From Kryptolebias marmoratus (Eukaryota > Chordata > Actinopteri > Cyprinodontiformes > Rivulidae), in NCBI RefSeq assembly GCF_001649575.2, contig NC_051445.1, positions 30,759,253 to 30,823,252 of the forward strand: a DNA stretch of 64,000 nt, in the 5' to 3' direction. Shown piece by piece: positions 1-11,055 of the stretch. The notes under the pieces are model-generated. The model was not told where the DNA came from. It ran no database searches and was given only the letters and a program-made list of their open reading frames with translations. Positions within the stretch are counted from its first letter, which is position 1; every line of letters starts with the position of its first letter. The position numbers and the translations under genes are program-made.

Positions 1-176
1 TGCCAAACTATTTATCATTTTGAAGCTTCTGAGATGGAGAATTTGAAAAAAGTAATTCAAAATGAAAAATCCCTCATTGTGACTCATTTTGCCAGAATGA
101 GTCACAAACTAAGGACAATCCTAGAAGCAAGCCTAATAGAAGCAATAAAAGACTTGATGCTGAATCTGTTAGATTT

Positions 177-1925
177 CTTCTTCTCCCTCTGTCTCCTGGC
201 ATATTTCCCTCCTAGTGGAAGACCAAGAGAATGGAAATGTCCCTGGAGACAGAGGGAGAAGAGGAACGCCAAGAGTGTAGGACTGAGGATAGCAACTCTA
301 AACATAGGGACAATGACAGGCAAAGGTAGAGAGCTGGCTGACATGATGCAGAGGAGGAAGGTAGATGTGTTATGTGTGCAAGAGACCAAGTGGAAGAGCA
401 GGAAGGCTTGCAGCATTTGGGGCAGGGTTTAGGCTGTTTTACCATGGTGTGGATATGAAGAGAAATTGAGAAAGGGTGGTTCTGAAGGAGGAGTTAGCAA
501 GGAATGTAATCAAGGTGAAAAGAGTGTCAAATACGGTAATGACTCTGAAGGTAGAAGTAGAAGGTCTGATGTTGAATGTTATTGGTGGTTATGCTCCACG
601 GGTTGAAAGTGGTGTGGAAGTGAAAGAGAAATTCTGGAAGGATCTTGATGAAATGACAGAGAGTAGTACCAGGGAGGAGAGAGTGGAGGTCAGAGCAGAT
701 CTGAATAGAGATGTTGGTAAAGGAAACCTGATGGTGGAATAGTGAAGTGCAGGAAGTTATCCAGAGGAAGAGGTTAGCCAGGAAGAAATGAGAGATTGAA
801 AGGTTTGACGAGAGAAGACAGGAAAATGGGGAAATGCAATGGAAGGCAAAGAGGGAGGGGGCAAAGGCAAACCAGAAGGAGTATGATAAGTTGTACAAGA
901 GGCTAGACACTAAGAAGTAAGAGAACATTTTGTATCGACTGGCGAGAAAAAGGGATCAGGCTGGAATGGATGTGCAGCAGGTTAGGCTTGTTAAAGACAG
1001 AAATGGTAATACTCTAACAAGCAAGGAGAGTTTGCTAGGAAGATGAAAGGAGTACTTTGGGGAGCTAATGAATGAAAAAAATATAAGAAAAAGAAGAGTG
1101 GTGGTCATAGAAACTGTAGACCAGGAAGTTGAAAAGATTAGGTAGGATGAAGTCCGTAAAGCTTTGAAGAGGATGAAGAAGGAGAAGGCAGTTGGACCTG
1201 AAGAAATACCAGTGGAGATATGGAAATGGCTAGGTGAGATGGCAGTGAAATTTTCGACAGAGACTTGCACTTGAAAGACGAAGGATGAAAATCAGCCATA
1301 GCAAGACAGAGTACCCGTGTGTGAATGAGAGGGAGGCAGGTGCAACAGTGAGGCTACAAGGTTCAGGACAGAAGTATTTAGTGTTGACTTTCCAGGAGTC
1401 TGGTAAAGAGGTGAAGAAGAGAGTCCAGGCAGGATGGAGTGGATGGAGAAAAGTTTCAAGAGTTATTTGTGACAAAAGGGTGTCAGCAAAGGTGAAAGGA
1501 GATGTTTAAAAGACAGTGGTGAGAGCAGCTATGTTGTATGGTTTGGAGACAGTGGCACTGGCAAAAAGATGGGAGACAGAACTGGAAGTGGCAGAGCTGA
1601 AGATATTAAGGTTCTCCTTGGGAATGACAAGGATGGATAGGATTAGAAATGAGGTCATCAGAGGTACAGCGCAGATTGAACGACTGGGAGATAAAGTTAG
1701 AGACTGAGATGGTTTGGACATCTGCAAAGGAGTTACAGTGGGTATATTGGTAGAAGGATGTTAGAGGTGTAGCTACCAGGAAAAAGACAAAGAGGAAATA
1801 TATGGTTACAGATAGAGAGAACATGGAGGTAGTTGGAGTGAGGACATAGGATGCAGAAGACTTAGTTAGATGGAGGACTCGCTGTGGTGACCCCTGAAAA
1901 GGGATCAGCTGAAAAAAGAAGAAGA
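177..1925 (+). mobile_element. Decayed RTE-type LINE, copy 1 (internally deleted)
   Basis: Remains of a non-LTR retrotransposon of the RTE type (BovB/Rex3/CFDP2-like endonuclease). An apurinic-like endonuclease start is readable at about 280-400 (motifs RIATLNIGTM and VLCVQETKWK). Further endonuclease remnants run to 742. The C-terminal part of the reverse transcriptase region is readable at 1285-1707 (KTEYPCVNERE, VQAGWSGWRKVS, MLYGLETVAL). Frames change several times and contain stops. The polymerase core with its F/Y-A-D-D box is absent: the text jumps near 1255 from an early RT region to the sequence just after the catalytic core. The 3' terminus at 1890-1925 has the (C)CCCTGAAAAGGGATCAGCTGAAAA tail motif that recurs near 44250. 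The element is dead. Bases 1-176 carry nothing I recognise. Confidence 0.85.
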
Positions 1926-2030
1926 ATGGCCCAGTCAAGAGTCCATACCTAAATCCAACTGAAAAGCTGTGGCAAGACTTGAAAACATACATGCTATCAA
2001 AAAGGTCTACCATACATGGCTGTGCCAGAA
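1926..2030 (+). mobile_element. Short Tc1/mariner-like transposase fragment
   Basis: Directly after the RTE tail, one frame reads SPYLNPTEKLWQDLKTYM. This resembles the SPDLNPIENLW block around the catalytic Glu of Tc1 transposases. Only about 100 bases match and no terminal repeat is visible. It could be a chance junction product, but the motif is distinctive. Confidence 0.4.
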
Positions 2031-2189
2031 AAGAATGTATTTATTTTAGTGAACACAACTTCAACTTGTAGACTTTTATAAAATACCAATTTATGAATTT
2101 ACAGTTATTATACAAATAAATAAAAGGGCTAGTATTCCTTGAAGGAATGTCTATTGCCCACTGTCTTTCATGCCAGAATTTTAGACAAA

Positions 2190-2760
2190 GATCATCTTAT
2201 GTTCAGAAATAACAGAATTGTAGCTGTTCTAGTTTAACCTTCAAAATAAAATATTATGCAATCTCTTATAATATCATGAGATGTCACGCTGTTGTGAATG
2301 GCTCTACCACATGTAATTTTAGTTCATTAAATGTTGAATTGATGAAGTTATAGCATTTTTGTGTTGGCTAAAATTAATTGCATGTTGTGGTCATCTTGAA
2401 TGGCATTGACTCCAAAAGTTAATCAGATCTAAATGTACAGCCAATTATTAATTTCTGAAAGTTTCAATAAAATCCATTCAGTGGTTCATGAGATATTTTG
2501 ATAACAGACAAGTAGGGTGGATTCCAAAAGGTATTGCTAAATATTTAGGCAAAGGTCTCACACCATGAGTAGCACTTAGAATATGTTTTGTGAAGGACTC
2601 AACCGCACCATATTTTAGCACTGAATGAGTAGTCAGTGCTGAAATATGGTAAAGCCATTTTTGTGTCTTGTGGCAGCCATCTTAAAGTGGATTAGCTCCA
2701 AAGTTTGGTGTACATCTAATTATTACTTGGCTAAAACATTTTGTTTTTCTAGCTTTTATG
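2190..2760 (+). repeat. Rpt-A dispersed repeat, forward copy
   Basis: A diverged, non-coding repeat marked by phrases such as ATTGACTCCAAAAGTTAATC, GTTATAGCATTTTTGTGTTG and CAGTGGTTCATGAGATATTTT. The same phrases recur in either orientation at 4530-4870, 9380-9990, 10600-10930, 22370-22650, 50150-50380, 56935-57470 and 59085-60180. Copies are old, and later elements have inserted into at least two of them. I cannot assign a superfamily. Confidence 0.7.
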
Positions 2761-3640
2761 CTTTTTGAAATATTTCCCTTGATTTACATTTATTTTTTAT
2801 AAATAAATAGAGATTCTTAACATCCTTGAAAAACATTGTCTTCTCTGAAATTTACTTTCTTCAGTTTTAATTTCTAGCTACTGTTAATTTTGGCTGTTAG
2901 CTACTGTTTTGCTAATCTCAGCTTTTAGCTACTGTTGAACTAATTTTGGCCTTTAGATAATTTTTAAATTTAGGTATTAATCTGCTAGATATAGATTTGA
3001 GCTACCATTTTGCTAACGTCAGCTTTTGTTTGGCAATTGTTTGGCAATTGTTTCCCTTAGCTCCCTTTATTTTGCTAATTTTAGCTTTTGTTAAGAGCAT
3101 TTTAGCTTTAGCAATTCAGTTTCAGCTTCTTTTTCTTTATCAGCACTCAACATTCACACTGTACTTGCACAGAAAACTTTAAATTTAACTCTAAATTTCT
3201 CTAGTTCAACACTATATTGCTTCTTCATATTTTAGAATTAATGTATACAATGTGCTTTCCAACTAAATATTTCATTTATTATCACTCCAAGGAATTTGCT
3301 TTCATTGACCCTTTCAATATCAACCTCATTTCTGTGAATATTTACATTTATATTGATTCTATTCCAAATAACATTTCAGTTGTTTTTAAATATTAATTAG
3401 TGTTTATCAACACAGACTTTCAGTTTTGTCATTTTAGTTGTCATCTTCTCCAATAAATCCTGCAAACATAAAAACATAATCATAGTAAAATCTATTGACA
3501 TAATCAGCAAAAATACCCCATTTTAATACATTGGACACTCTACATATATCACTGATGTATAACACAAAGATTCTCAACACAACACTGATGCCTGCAGAAT
3601 GAAAGATTATGATAGGGATTAAACATTTCTGAGCATGACT
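2761..3640. other. AT-rich intron sequence, no gene seen
   Basis: AT-rich sequence with loosely repeated GCTAATTTTAGCTTTTAG-like words between about 2860 and 3120. No supported coding region is visible; the short ORF at 2997-3182 has no recognisable motif and a composition typical of chance. Confidence 0.6.
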
Positions 3641-4230
3641 CTTTTTTTCATCAATCTTTTGAACATTTTCTTTCCTAACAGTAGATGGTTAGCAGGTGTA
3701 GCCATGCAAGGTTCCTGGCCTGAATTTGTCTGTGATACAGCGAGGCACCGCACTGACACATCATGTGGGATGAGAAGTGAAAACTGAATGGAAATGAGAG
3801 GGGGGAGCAGCTAGCCTCCAGTCCGAGGCTAGCTGCTGAGAGCAGGTTTTAATCAGCGGGGCTGGTAGCAACAGCAGTGCAGCCTCTGAGAGCCCAGGCA
3901 TCACATCACATTATAACTCAGCCCAAACAGAGGCGCCAGAATGGCCGAGCCTGAAATAACCGATAACCCTGCCAAATTGGATCTCCATCCAAGCTGCTGC
4001 AGTCTTAATCTGCTTCATCCTCCTGCACTAATGAAGCTAATGGAGGGAATAAGTGACACACTCTTTCTTCTCTCTCTCTCTGTCATTGTCATCTCTTTAA
4101 TGATGTTACTGATGATGGAAGGAAGAAGGTCTGAATGTTTTCTTTTTCTCTGCCACATTAATATAAAACTATCAACAAAAAAGGACAGGAATTATTATTT
4201 TAAATAAATGCACTCATATTTGGGTTATGG
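3641..4230. other. Unique, moderately GC-rich block, candidate conserved noncoding element
   Basis: Between AT-rich flanks lies non-repetitive sequence with a 13-bp perfect inverted repeat (AGCAGCTAGCCTC at 3806-3818 pairing with 3825-3837, loop 6 nt). It also holds homeobox-like TAAT cores and an isolated ORF at 3941-4207 that matches nothing I know. Composition differs from its surroundings and none of the dispersed repeats occurs here. An enhancer-type role is only a guess. Confidence 0.3.
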
Positions 4231-4529
4231 CATCATTTCTATTAACTTTATACACTATGTCTGTAAGTGTAAAAAATAGACATTTTTGTCACTTCAACAT
4301 TAATTTCTCTTGCTATGTTTATAATTTTTGCATTTATTGTATCTCTCCATGTTAAATCATGTGTGTATACTGTAAGTGCATATAGCCTTTTTTCATCATT
4401 TTGTACATCAAGATATTTTCAGTTCCATTTCTGTTTCTAGTAGAAGAATGAAAACATTTTCATTATTGGCCACTGAAGGCAAAAGTGATGTTTTTGCCCA
4501 TGTTTGTATGCATGTTTCTTTGTCTTTAG

Positions 4530-4870
4530 CCTTACCAAAATATCTCATGAACAACTGGATGTATTTTAAATGTAACTCTCAAAGTAATCACTGGATGTAC
4601 ATTTAATCAAATTTTGGAATTAATCCAATTAAAAATTGCTGCCACAGCTAGTCAACCTTAGGCAAGATAACAATTACAATAACGCAGTCATTTTTAAAAA
4701 TAGAGTGTATTGCTAAACCTGTACTTTTATTTTGCAATATTGCTTGAAATTGTGCATCATGTTTGATCAAATTAAGCACAACTTGGTGAGTTCTCATCAT
4801 AAGATGATCTTAGTCAATAACTTGGACATGAATAGCAGTGGGTAAGTTAGTCTTTTTCTTACCTTCATAC
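4530..4870 (-). repeat. Rpt-A copy, reverse
   Basis: Contains the reverse form of the Rpt-A words, including GGAATTAATCCAATTAAAAA, followed by a degraded GCCACAGCTAGTCAACCTTA block and CATAAGATGATCTTAGTCA. Flanking stretches 4231-4530 and 4870-5195 are AT-rich and show no gene. Confidence 0.6.
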
Positions 4871-5891
4871 TCATATAAATGTGTTTAAGATGTGGTATAT
4901 TAGTTTCTGTGGACACCAGAACATTGCAGATGGTTCTGATGGTTTCAGGGAAATCTGTCAAACTTAAACAGGATGTCCTAAAAACAGAGCAGGTTAGTTG
5001 AAATCGACAAAGAAATATTGCACATGTAGATTATAAATGTTTTTACACAATAGTTTTGAAAACTCACATAACATCCATTTTCCAACTAGTATTACCTCGA
5101 AGTAAAAGGATTCATTTAGTGTTTAATGGAATTCCAGTACCTCACAAGAATGTAGTAAATACTTAAAGGCCTAGCATTTCCTAAAGTAATGCGCATCGAA
5201 TCCATATATCATTCGTTCTTTCCATTTTCAATTGACTATCAAAAATCAAATAATAAAAAACTGAGTGGTTATTTTGTTTTTGAACATAACACCAAAAACA
5301 AAAGAATGCTTTGTTTTTCATATTTCATATTTATAAGTTAAGATAGAAAAAACACGAAATCGAAAAACAGGCAGCAAAACAGAATTTGATTTTAATATTT
5401 AATTGGTCATGTTTAGATGACCCGGAAGTGGCTTTATGCAGCAGCTAAGGTAATGTAGTGAAAACTATGGCAGCGCTAGAACCACTGACCGAGGACATGT
5501 TTAACAGCGGTTTGATCCTTGAAACAATACGTATGTCTCCATGGCTGATGAGTCTGACTGGATTATCTGATCCTAATTGATCGATATTGAATAAACATAA
5601 ATATGTAGACACCTCATTACGTCCCGGAGCGCATCTGCCGTCGCCGCCATGTTGGACAGATCTCTCCTCTCTCTAAGAGCCAACAGGAGTAAACACAAAG
5701 CGAGCAGCTATGACCAGATTTCATATCACCTGTGATTACCTTTCACAAGTAGGACTGAACAATAACTTTGGTTATTTGACCATTTATTATAATATGTTAT
5801 CTTAGCTAATGTTATTTGCCAAACAACGAAATGCTAACAGGAGGAACTGGTGCTCTCTCTCATTAGCTCTGTCTGTTTATTTTTCTTCACA

Positions 5892-6079
5892 TTTTGAAGG
5901 TTTCCCAGAACACAGATTTAAGGAGGCAATGGGAAGCTGCAGTAAGAAGGAGGGTTTTGTTGCTACAGAGTCGTCTCATCTCTAATGAACATTTCAAACC
6001 AGAGGACTTTAACAGGACCAGCTTAGAGATGATGTGACACCACCTGTCTTCAACTTCCCAGCTTATCTCCAAAAAGGAG
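5892..6079 (+). pseudogene. THAP zinc-finger exon remnant, left arm
   Basis: One frame reads TDLRRQWEAAVRR and, after frame slippage, NEHFKPEDFNRTS. These are hallmarks of the THAP DNA-binding domain: the invariant Trp, the C-x2-H pair and the HFKPEDF block. Here the usual Cys before the x2-His is replaced (SNEH for CxxH) and an in-frame TGA follows. A downstream frame gives an FNFPAYLQ-like ending only after a shift. It sits in the left arm of the foldback and is mirrored at 7311-7500. Non-functional, but clearly derived from a THAP exon. Confidence 0.7.
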
Positions 6080-7310
6080 GTGATTTTTTGTTTTACTGTA
6101 CATGTTAACAGAAATGTCTATGATTCATGTGTAAAACATACAAACATACAGCTTCCTCAGTACAAAGAAATGAACTGGGATGCACATGAAGGACCCAGCC
6201 AAGATGGCGGGCACGCTGACATGTCAGCTCCAGTAGACAGCACCAGTCTTTGACGTGTCTTTGTAAACAATGTCTATGGTGGCCGGTAACAAGCTAACAT
6301 TTGTTGTTTGCTAGCGCTCCTTACCAAACTTCCAGGTCACCTAAACCCGACCAAATAAATATGGGATCCAAAATACAGGATAGAAAAACGGGCAGCAGGA
6401 CATAATTTGATTTTAATATTTAATTGTATCTGGTTTAGGTGACCCAGAACTTTGGTTAGGACCGCTAGCAAACAACAAATGTTAGCTTGTTCCCGGCCAC
6501 CATAGACATTGTTTACACAGACACCTTGAAGACTGGCGCTGTCTGTTGGAGCTGACGAGTCACCGCGGGCGCCATCTTGGCTGGGTCCTTCACGTGCCTC
6601 CCAGTTCATTTCTTTGTACTGAGGAAGCTGTATGTCTTACTAAAATAATTAGAACTCTCTGAATCTTTACATAATTTTCACACAGTTTGGTTTGTTACAA
6701 ACAGCACAGATGTAGTTACGATACAAGATGCTTTCACACATTAAAAATATGTACTTTCATGCTAAAATACTTTGTTTTATGCTCTTTAACAAAGACCGAC
6801 ATATAGTATGGCATATTAATAAATGTATGTTTCAATATATTTCATATTTTGACAAAGAAACAAGTTTGATTGTTCATTTCAATTTATTTTACTCTCACAC
6901 ACATATACACACACAATCCTGAGCCTTCTGTATGCACCACATCCATAATTTGTTTATATTTTTGTGTGCTGTAAATGCACACACACATGCAGTTGTTTTT
7001 TTAAAGGCCTGGAAAAGTAATCTTTGAAAACTCCAGGTCAATCCAGGGTCTTACACTGTCACTGCTTTAACTGGGGCTGGAGAGCTGAGGTTCACTTTTA
7101 TGGAGAAAAAGGTCGACTGGAAGCTCTCTGTAGCTTTCCTTCAGGTTTCTATGTTCCTAAAATATAAGGCTCATAATACATCATTAATTCCTAAACATGC
7201 AGAAAGAACTAACAGGTAAAAACAGGTTGAACAAAGTGTAATATTAACTTTAGTTTTACTCATGAATCATACACATTTCTGTTAACATGTACAGTAAAAA
7301 AGAAAATCAC

Positions 7311-7500
7311 CTCCTTTTTGGAGATGAGATGGGAAGTTGAAGACAGGTGGGGTCAGAGCATCTCTAAGCCGGTCCTGTTAAAGTCCTCTGGTTTGAAATG
7401 TTCACGACAGAGCTGAGACGACTCTGTAGCAACAAAACCCTCCTTCTTACTGCAACTTCCCATTGCCCCCTTAAATCTGTGTTACTGGGAAACCTTCAAA
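7311..7500 (-). pseudogene. THAP zinc-finger exon remnant, right arm
   Basis: On the minus strand the mirrored THAP exon keeps LCREHFKPEDFNRT, so the C-x2-H zinc ligands are intact in this copy. The Trp-containing LRGQWEVAVRR block is upstream. A frame change separates the two halves and another precedes the Phe-Pro ending. Its orientation is opposite to the left-arm copy, so the foldback holds two divergent head-to-head THAP exons. Confidence 0.7.
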
Positions 7501-8087
7501 ATGGGAAGAAAAAAAAACAGAAAGAGCTAATGAGAGAGGAGGACTAGTTCCTACTGTTAGCATCAAACCACTGTTAAACGAGTCCTCGATCAGTGGTTCT
7601 AGCGCTGCCATAGTTTTCACAACATTACCTGAACAGCCGCATAAAACCACTTCCGGGTCACCTAAACCCGACCAATAAAATATTAAAATCAAATTTTGTC
7701 CTTCTGCCCGTTTTTCGATTTCGTGTTTTCGATCTTAGCATAAAAGTGAAATAAGAAAAACCAGGTGTTTTTTTTTTTTTAGGTTTTGGTGTTATAATAA
7801 AAAACAATAAACAAAATATTTAGTCCGTTTTTCATTATTTGATTTTTTATTGTCAATTGAAAATGGAAAGAACAATTAAAACACAGATTCTGTCTGTTTT
7901 TCCATTTCGTTTTCGATCTTAGCCTAAAAGTGAAATATGAAAAAACAGGCGTTTTTTTCGTTTTTGGTGTTATAATAACAAACAAAATAACCAGTTCGTT
8001 TTTCATTTTTTCATTTTTCATATACAATTGTAAATGGAAAGATCGAATGATACATGGATTTGTATCGTCCACCACCTTTGGTCTAAT

Positions 8088-8099
8088 CTGGTAAATGTC
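8088..8099. repeat. LINE target-site duplication, left
   Basis: CTGGTAAATGTC here is repeated exactly at 9368-9379. The two copies bracket the LINE insertion. Confidence 0.85.
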
Positions 8100-9367
8100 C
8101 TTCCATCCATCCATCCATCCATCTTTTTCCACTTATCCGGGGTCGGGTCGCTGGGGTAGCAGCCTAAGCAGGGAGACCCAGACTTCCCTCTCCCCAGCCA
8201 CTTGGGCCAGCTCCTCCGGGGGAATCCCAAGGCGTTCCCAGGCCAGCCGAGAAACATAGTCCCTCCAGTGTGTCCTGGGTCTTCCTCTGNNNNNNNNNNN
8301 NNNNNNNNNNNNNNNNNNNNNNNNNNNNNNNNNNNNNNNNNNNNNNNNNNNNNNNNNNNNNNNNNNNNNNNNNNNNNNNNNNNNNNNNNNNNNNNNNNNN
8401 NNNNNNNNNNNNNNNNNNNNNNNNNGGATGACCGAGCTTCTCACCCTATCACTAAGGGAGAGCCCAGACACCCTGCGGAGGAAACTCATTTCAGCCGCTT
8501 GTATTCGCGATCTCGTTCTTTCGGTCACTACCCAAAGCCCGTGACCATAGATGAGGGTAGGAACGTAGATCAACTGGTAAATCGAGAGCTTTGCCTTTTG
8601 ACTCAGCTCTCTCTTCACCACGACAGATCGGTACAGCGCCCGCTTCACTGCAGACGCTGCACCAATCCGCCTGTCGATCTCCCGCTCCATTTTTTCCGGC
8701 TCAAGACCATGGCCTCGGATTTGAATGCACTGATCCTTATCCCAGCCGCTTCGCACTCGGCTGCGAACCACTCCAGCGAGAGCTGTAGATCACGGCCTGA
8801 TGAAGCCAATAGGACCACATCATCTGCAAAAAGCAGAGATGCGATCCTAAGGCCACCAAAATGGATCCCCTCAACACCTTGGCTGCTCCTAGAAATTCTG
8901 TCCATACACGTTATGAACAGAATCAGTGACAAAGGGCAACCTTGGCGGAGTCCAACTCTCACCGGAAACGAGTCCGACTTACTGCCAGCTCTGACACCGG
9001 TCATATAGGGACCGAACAGCCCGTATCAAAGGACCAGGTACCCCATACTCCCAGAGTACTGTCCACAGGATTCCCTGAGGGATACGGTCGAACGCCTTCT
9101 CCAAGTCCACAAAACACATGTAGACTGGTTGAGCGAACTCCCATGCACCCTCAAGGACCCTGCTGAGGGTATAGAGCTGGTCCAGTGTTCCACGACCAGG
9201 ACGAAAACCACACTGCTCTTCCTGAATCCGAGGTTCGACTATCCGACGGACCCTCCTCTCCAGAACCCCCGAGTAGACCCTACCAGGGAGACTTAAGAGT
9301 GTGATCCCTCTGTAGTTGGAACACACCCTCCGGTCCCCCTTTTTGAATAAAGGGACCACCACCCCAC
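8100..9367 (-). mobile_element. 5'-truncated LINE with (GGAT)n 3' end
   Basis: A minus-strand reverse transcriptase typical of a very common teleost non-LTR retrotransposon; I do not assign its clade firmly. Reading 9362 downwards: VVPLFKKGDRRVCSNYRGIT, EEQCGFRPGRGTLDQLY, CFVDLEKAFDRIP (motif A Asp), then after a frameshift VGLRQGCPLS and SLLFADDVVLLASSG (catalytic FADD). A deletion of roughly 30 codons after EAMVLSRK shifts the frame. The thumb/C-terminal region then continues (MEREIDRRIGAASAV, ALYRSVVVKRELS) across the assembly gap to GRPRTHWRDYVSRLAWERLG. The 3' end is the (GGAT)n run at 8103-8124. Perfect 12-bp duplications flank it, and the 5' truncation falls inside the RT. Inactive. 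Confidence 0.92.
8290..8425. other. Assembly gap (136 N)
   Basis: A run of N inside the LINE. The coding frame on either side fits a continuous element, so little is likely to be hidden apart from part of the RT C-terminal region. Confidence 0.99.
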
Positions 9368-9379
9368 CTGGTAAATGTC
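9368..9379. repeat. LINE target-site duplication, right
   Basis: Second exact copy of CTGGTAAATGTC. Rpt-A-like sequence continues to the right. Confidence 0.85.
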
Positions 9380-9990
9380 ATTATGCAAAATGTCATGTAA
9401 TCTTGCATGATCTGTTAATGCCCCTACTATGCGTTGGGAATGATTCTTAGTATATCCCACACCAAATTTGAAATCCATCTGTAAAATTGACTGAATTACA
9501 GCCATTTTTGTTTTGCTAAGGTTGATTAGAATACTGACTGAATTGACTCCAAAAGTTGATCAGTTGTAGATGTACACCCATTGATTGCTTTCTGAGAGTT
9601 TCACTAAATTTTGTCCAGTTGTTTTACAAAAAAAAAAAAAAAAAACTGACTCCAAAAAACATTGTGAAATGCTCTGAGAATGTGTTGAGGGTGATTCTCA
9701 GGTACTACCAAAATAAAGTCTAGCTCAATATCTATGAAATTGAATGAGTTATAGCATTTTTCTGTTTGCTAAGGTCAACTGGTTGCGATAGCCATCTTTG
9801 AATTGGGTTGACTACAAATGTTAATTTCTTGTAGCTGTTCATGTATTAATTTCTTTCTGATAATTTCATTAAAATCTGTGCAGTGGTTACTGAAAGATTT
9901 TGCTAACACTAATGACAGATGAACACATACAGGCTAAATGTTATTGCATTCGCCTTGGGATGATAAAAATACTGAAAGCCTATTTTGAAG
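9380..9990 (+). repeat. Rpt-A, two tandem-like units
   Basis: Two successive units share TTACAGCCATTTTTGTTTTG / TTATAGCATTTTTCTGTTTG, then TTGACTCCAAAAGTTGATC / GTTGACTACAAATGTTAATT, then an AAAATCTGTGCAGTGG-type ending. The second unit ends in a TGACAGATGAACACATACAG phrase. No gene is visible here. Confidence 0.65.
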
Positions 9991-10347
9991 AATTTGACTT
10001 TAGCTCTGGTCTAAATAGGGATTTGCTTTAGTGCCTTACAGGTGCAGAGCTCTTAACTGATTTTGTATGGTAGTTTTGAACACTTGTCTTCATGTCTTTA
10101 AGCAAAGTGTTCAACAAATGCAGAGAAGCAGCATTACTGTTTGAGTAATTCCTTCTCGAAACTCATTTGTCAGCTTATATTACTAGTTTTGTTTTGGTTT
10201 TTTTGATCATTTTAATTATTTTGTAGGTACTTTTGATTTTTGGGTGTAAAAAGAGAAATTACAAATTTAAGAGATCCCATATATTAAGGGATAATTGATT
10301 TGGTTAGAACTTTATTTTATGTGTTTTTTAATTGTTTTCTAATATTT

Positions 10348-10349
<2 letters not shown>

Positions 10350-10407
<58 letters not shown>

Positions 10408-10412
10408 TTTTA
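10350..10412. repeat. (AT)n then poly-T simple repeat
   Basis: About 20 AT dinucleotides followed by a T homopolymer. The flanks (9990-10350 and 10413-10600) are AT-rich intron with nothing recognisable. Confidence 0.95.
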
Positions 10413-10599
10413 AATGTACCTTTTTTAGAAGTGGATGTGTCACAAAAAGAATAAATTTGTAGAACAATCTGAATATAAATGAGAAAATAAACAGTAATCT
10501 AAATAAATAAATAAAATATGAAAAAGACCAGATCTAAAAGACCAATAAATGCAAATTTTCCTTAATTTGTAAATATTTTTATTAATTTTATCCAGATGA

Positions 10600-11055
10600 T
10601 TAGAGCTTGATTTTTGCTATTTTAGTAATTCACAACATCTCATGAAATCTCACAATAATGCACAAAATTGTACATAATATTCTGTATAAGGTTTGGCCAA
10701 AACATCTAAAACTCCATCATCTCCCAACATAAAATGACCTTATGCCACACTACAACAACTTTAGAATGTGTAGCATCCATGTTTATTTCCAGAAACAGTG
10801 GGGTTTGTGTGACATCATGTTTTCTTCTGCTGACAGTTCACAATGGAGTCTGATGAACGACCATGCAAATAAAATAGGATCTGAGTAAAAGATTGGAACT
10901 GAGTAGACTTAGTCTAAAATTCTGCAATAAAAGGAAGTGGGCGATATGCATTCCTTCAAAGAATGCCAGGTTTTAACTCACCTGAAGCCCTCAAATAAGA
11001 GAGAGATTGAGAAGCCCTTGTAATTTTGGGTCAATTTGACCCGAAAGCCATGGGC
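10600..11055. repeat. Rpt-A fragment and a short GGGTCAATTTGACCC repeat
   Basis: TCTAAAACTCCATCATCTCC near 10704 is the uninterrupted form of the site that carries the Harbinger-type MITE at 59352. At 10945-11055 a second small repeat (ACCTGAAGCCCTC then GGGTCAATTTGACCCGAAAG) recurs in the opposite orientation at about 43576-43670. Confidence 0.55.

Larger units (their letters stand above)
5196..8062. mobile_element. Large foldback element carrying THAP exons head-to-head
   Basis: The two ends are inverted copies: CCATATATCATTCGTTCTTT at the left and its complement-like AAAGATCGAATGATACATGG at the right. Going inward, GACCCGGAAGTGGC (about 5418) pairs with the complement near 7647, the block beginning ATGGCAGCGCTAGAACCACT (about 5467) pairs with about 7590-7610, and a THAP exon occurs once in each arm. 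The centre (6178-6610) is itself a tighter palindrome with GGTCACCTAAACCCG and GGTTTAGGTGACCC around 6335 and 6435. The arms are unequal: the left lacks about 640 bases present at 6640-7290, and the right lacks the bases corresponding to 5510-5840. No transposase is visible, so it is probably a non-autonomous derivative of a THAP-containing DNA transposon (P-like or Kolobok-like are candidates). A second, truncated copy lies at 29040-30422. Confidence 0.7.
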
